A stretch of DNA of 38,286 bases, taken from assembly GCA_903876865.1 (NCBI GenBank), contig CAIRBY010000756.1, positions 1 through 38,286 on the forward strand, in the 5' to 3' direction. Below, piece by piece: positions 37,288 to 38,286 of the stretch. The notes beneath the pieces were generated by a model, which was not told the origin of the DNA, did no database searches, and was given only the letters and a program-made list of their open reading frames with translations. The first letter of the stretch is position 1. Each line of letters opens with the position of its first letter. This DNA is from an uncultured Acidobacteriia bacterium. GTDB lineage: Bacteria; Acidobacteriota; Terriglobia; Bryobacterales; Bryobacteraceae. Both the position numbers and the translations under genes were made by a program.

Positions 37288-37802
37288 TGCACCTGCTACT
37301 TGCACTCGCGCTGGCCGTTCTGGGGCCGTTTACGGCTGCCAATAACTACGCCACCAACCTGATGGGGCCGACCGACACGCGGGTAGATACGTGGGGCACG
37401 GCCGATTCACAGGTCTGGCAGCAGAGCTTCCGGCCACCTGCCGGTTATCGGGTGCGTGTACTTCGGCTGTGGGGTGACCTGGTGGCGTGGCCGATGGTAT
37501 TGCCTGGCGAGCGGCCGGTGGCACCTGGTCAGTACGCGGGTGTGCTGGTGGGATTCCAAACCACTGCGCGCGATGGGTCGGACCGGTGCTGGCCTTGCGC
37601 GGACAACACGTTGTTGTATCTGCAGGGGGCTATGCACGCGGAGCCGGTGCGAATACCGTTCGACCAGCGCGTTTCGACGCTGTTGGAGGCGGACAACATT
37701 TTGGCGGTGAAGGTGGCGGACTGGCTGAATACGCTGGGACGGCCGGTGCACATGGAGGTTACCTACCGGGTAACTTATCGGTTCGAAAAGGAGACCAATT
37801 GA
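37287..37802 (+). CDS. Exported protein downstream of the tail fibre
   Basis: 171 aa, ATG overlapping the fibre stop by one base. N-terminal MHLLLALALAVLGPFTAANN is a signal peptide. The mature part (DTRVDTWGTADSQVWQQSFR, RVRVLRLWGDLVAWPM, GVLVGFQTTARDGSDRCWPC) is beta-rich with one Cys pair. It could be a fibre-assembly or receptor-blocking protein, given its position, but that is speculation. Another signal-bearing gene in the tail module. Confidence 0.65.
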   Translation: MHLLLALALAVLGPFTAANNYATNLMGPTDTRVDTWGTADSQVWQQSFRPPAGYRVRVLRLWGDLVAWPMVLPGERPVAPGQYAGVLVGFQTTARDGSDRCWPCADNTLLYLQGAMHAEPVRIPFDQRVSTLLEADNILAVKVADWLNTLGRPVHMEVTYRVTYRFEKETN

Positions 37803-38074
37803 GGATCGTTTTAGACATTGATGACGCGACCGTGCCGTCGATCGAGCAGTACATCGCGACGCAGGTGCGGGTAGAGCATGACCAGGTGACGGGTGCGCAG
37901 AAACACGTTCGGCTGTACGCCGATCCGCAGGCGCTAATCGAGGACGCGGTGTTCCAGGTGGTTCACCAGTGCGTCCGGCAATATCCGAGCGACCTGGTGC
38001 GGGAGAAGATGGCGGCCGAGCGGAAACTGCAGGAGGAGATCCGGGGCCACGCGCGTCCGACACGGGTGAAATAG
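37799..38074 (+). CDS. Hypothetical protein, last gene of the operon
   Basis: 91 aa from TTG 37799, preceded by AAGGAG and overlapping the previous stop by four bases. RIVLDIDDATVPSIEQYIAT, YADPQALIEDAVFQVVHQCV and a basic helix REKMAAERKLQEEIRGHARP. No family recognised. It ends where the right-end hairpins begin. Confidence 0.6.
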   Translation: MRIVLDIDDATVPSIEQYIATQVRVEHDQVTGAQKHVRLYADPQALIEDAVFQVVHQCVRQYPSDLVREKMAAERKLQEEIRGHARPTRVK

Positions 38075-38087
38075 CCCATTTTGGGCT
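38073..38087. terminator. Small hairpin after the last gene
   Basis: AGCCCA (38073-38078) pairs with TGGGCT (38082-38087) around TTT. It overlaps the last stop codon. No U-run follows, so termination by this element alone is weak. Confidence 0.35.
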
Positions 38088-38105
38088 GAAAACGGGCTGG
38101 CAAAA

Positions 38106-38133
38106 CTAGCGTGCTGCGAAAGTGGCACGCTAG
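38106..38133. terminator. Strong hairpin, probable end-of-operon terminator
   Basis: CTAGCGTGC (38106-38114) pairs perfectly with GCACGCTAG (38125-38133). Three further base pairs, two of them G-U, extend it to a GAAA tetraloop. On the minus strand the stem is followed by TTTT, and on the plus strand by a moderately U-rich stretch, so it may act in both directions to isolate the late operon from the chromosome. Confidence 0.55.
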
Positions 38134-38162
38134 AGGTGTGTTTGGGCTTTGTTCTCAATCGT

Positions 38163-38265
38163 GTCTAAAATAGCGTTGGGAATGTCCAACGGAGCGTGGG
38201 GAAAAGTCCAAAACATCGCGTGCGGCTTTACTTCATCTCCAAGGGGTTTTCCAAAGACATCGCGT
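38163..38265 (-). repeat. Right-end array of transposase-site-like repeats
   Basis: On the plus strand GTCTAAAATAGCGTTGGG (38163), GTCCAACGGAGCGTGGGG (38184), GTCCAAAACATCGCGTG (38206) and TTCCAAAGACATCGCGTT (38249) share a GTCCAAAA...[AT]CGCGT core. Spacings are 21, 22 and 43 bases, i.e. two or four helical turns. The second unit contains the inverse of the left-end motif at 257-268. Mu R1-R3 sites are arranged in a comparable way. No gene is supported in this stretch: the open minus frame 38285-38130 is repeat-derived. Confidence 0.55.
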
Positions 38266-38286
38266 TTGCGCGGCAGGAACTCAACG

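Larger units (their letters stand above)
121..38286 (+). mobile_element. Mu-like transposable prophage with siphovirus-type tail
   Basis: A MuA-type DDE transposase, MuB-type ATPase, Gam, GemA, small terminase of the gp27 type, large terminase, DUF935-type portal, Mu I-like protease and gpG-like protein occur in Mu order. They are followed by a non-contractile tail module: tube, frameshifted chaperone, tape measure, hub and fibre, with no sheath. This matches the B3/D3112 style of transposable siphophages. The left boundary is inferred from the point where a host TonB-receptor reading frame is cut (about 113-130). The right boundary is not visible: repeats resembling transposase sites run up to the window edge and no host receptor sequence resumes. 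The structural set looks intact, but no endolysin is recognised. Confidence 0.93.

Noticed and set aside
38130-38285. Open minus-strand frame entering from the right edge and ending at 38130
   Set aside because: Its peptide repeats follow the DNA repeat array (FWTFP, LDIPN, LDTIE at the repeat positions), so it reflects the repeats and not a gene. It also does not continue the TonB receptor.
1-38286. tRNA or rRNA genes
   Set aside because: No tRNA cloverleaf or rRNA-like stretch was noticed on either strand; none is claimed.

Overview
The window is almost entirely one transposable (Mu-like) prophage with a siphovirus-type tail, inserted in a high-GC bacterial chromosome. The first ~125 bases read on the minus strand as the C-terminal part of a TonB-dependent (Oar-like, carboxypeptidase-regulatory) outer-membrane receptor of the kind abundant in Acidobacteriota such as Solibacter/Bryobacter. 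GC-rich codon use, and hairpins that resemble dispersed intergenic repeats, fit such a host; this taxonomic call is an inference. The left end lies near 113-130. The right end is at, or just past, the window edge, where 21-22 bp spaced repeats resemble transposase end-binding sites and match one site near the left end in inverted orientation.

Layout. (1) 0.1-0.5 kb: non-coding left end. (2) 0.5-2.0 kb: accessory genes (HNH lipoprotein; exported protein and membrane protein on the minus strand) and the minus-strand XRE repressor. (3) 1.99-2.04 kb: switch region with a TTGACA/TATGCT early promoter overlapped by perfect palindromes. (4) 2.0-11.8 kb: a tightly overlapping early operon with a Cro/Ner-like protein, a zinc-finger/sigma-like regulator, DDE transposase (MuA type), AAA+ target-selection ATPase (MuB type), Gam, several small zinc-ribbon and membrane proteins, three or four helix-turn-helix proteins including a paralogous pair, and GemA (Mu gp16). 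(5) 11.8-15.5 kb: an unusual cassette of consecutive exported, beta-rich proteins in the place where Mu-like phages carry the late activator and lysis genes. (6) 15.5-26.9 kb: packaging and head genes (gp25/gp26-like, small and large terminase, a portal fused to a MuF-type head protein, protease, decoration protein, major capsid, exported Ig-like protein, IPT/TIG-adaptor fusion, gpG-like and neck proteins). (7) 26.9-38.1 kb: tail tube, tail-assembly chaperone with a probable frameshift, tape measure, a DNA methyltransferase preceded by an 11-G tract, distal tail and hub proteins, a long repetitive tail fibre, an exported protein and a last small protein. (8) 38.07-38.29 kb: hairpins and the right-end repeats.

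All genes from 2.04 to 38.07 kb point the same way and most overlap by a few bases, so transcription is probably driven by very few promoters. I see no recognisable endolysin and no Mor/C-type late activator. The most interesting points are the exported-protein cassette, the poly-G tract at the methyltransferase start, the portal-MuF fusion carrying a palindrome in its linker, the candidate +1 (or -2) frameshift in the tail chaperone, and the repeat array at the right end.
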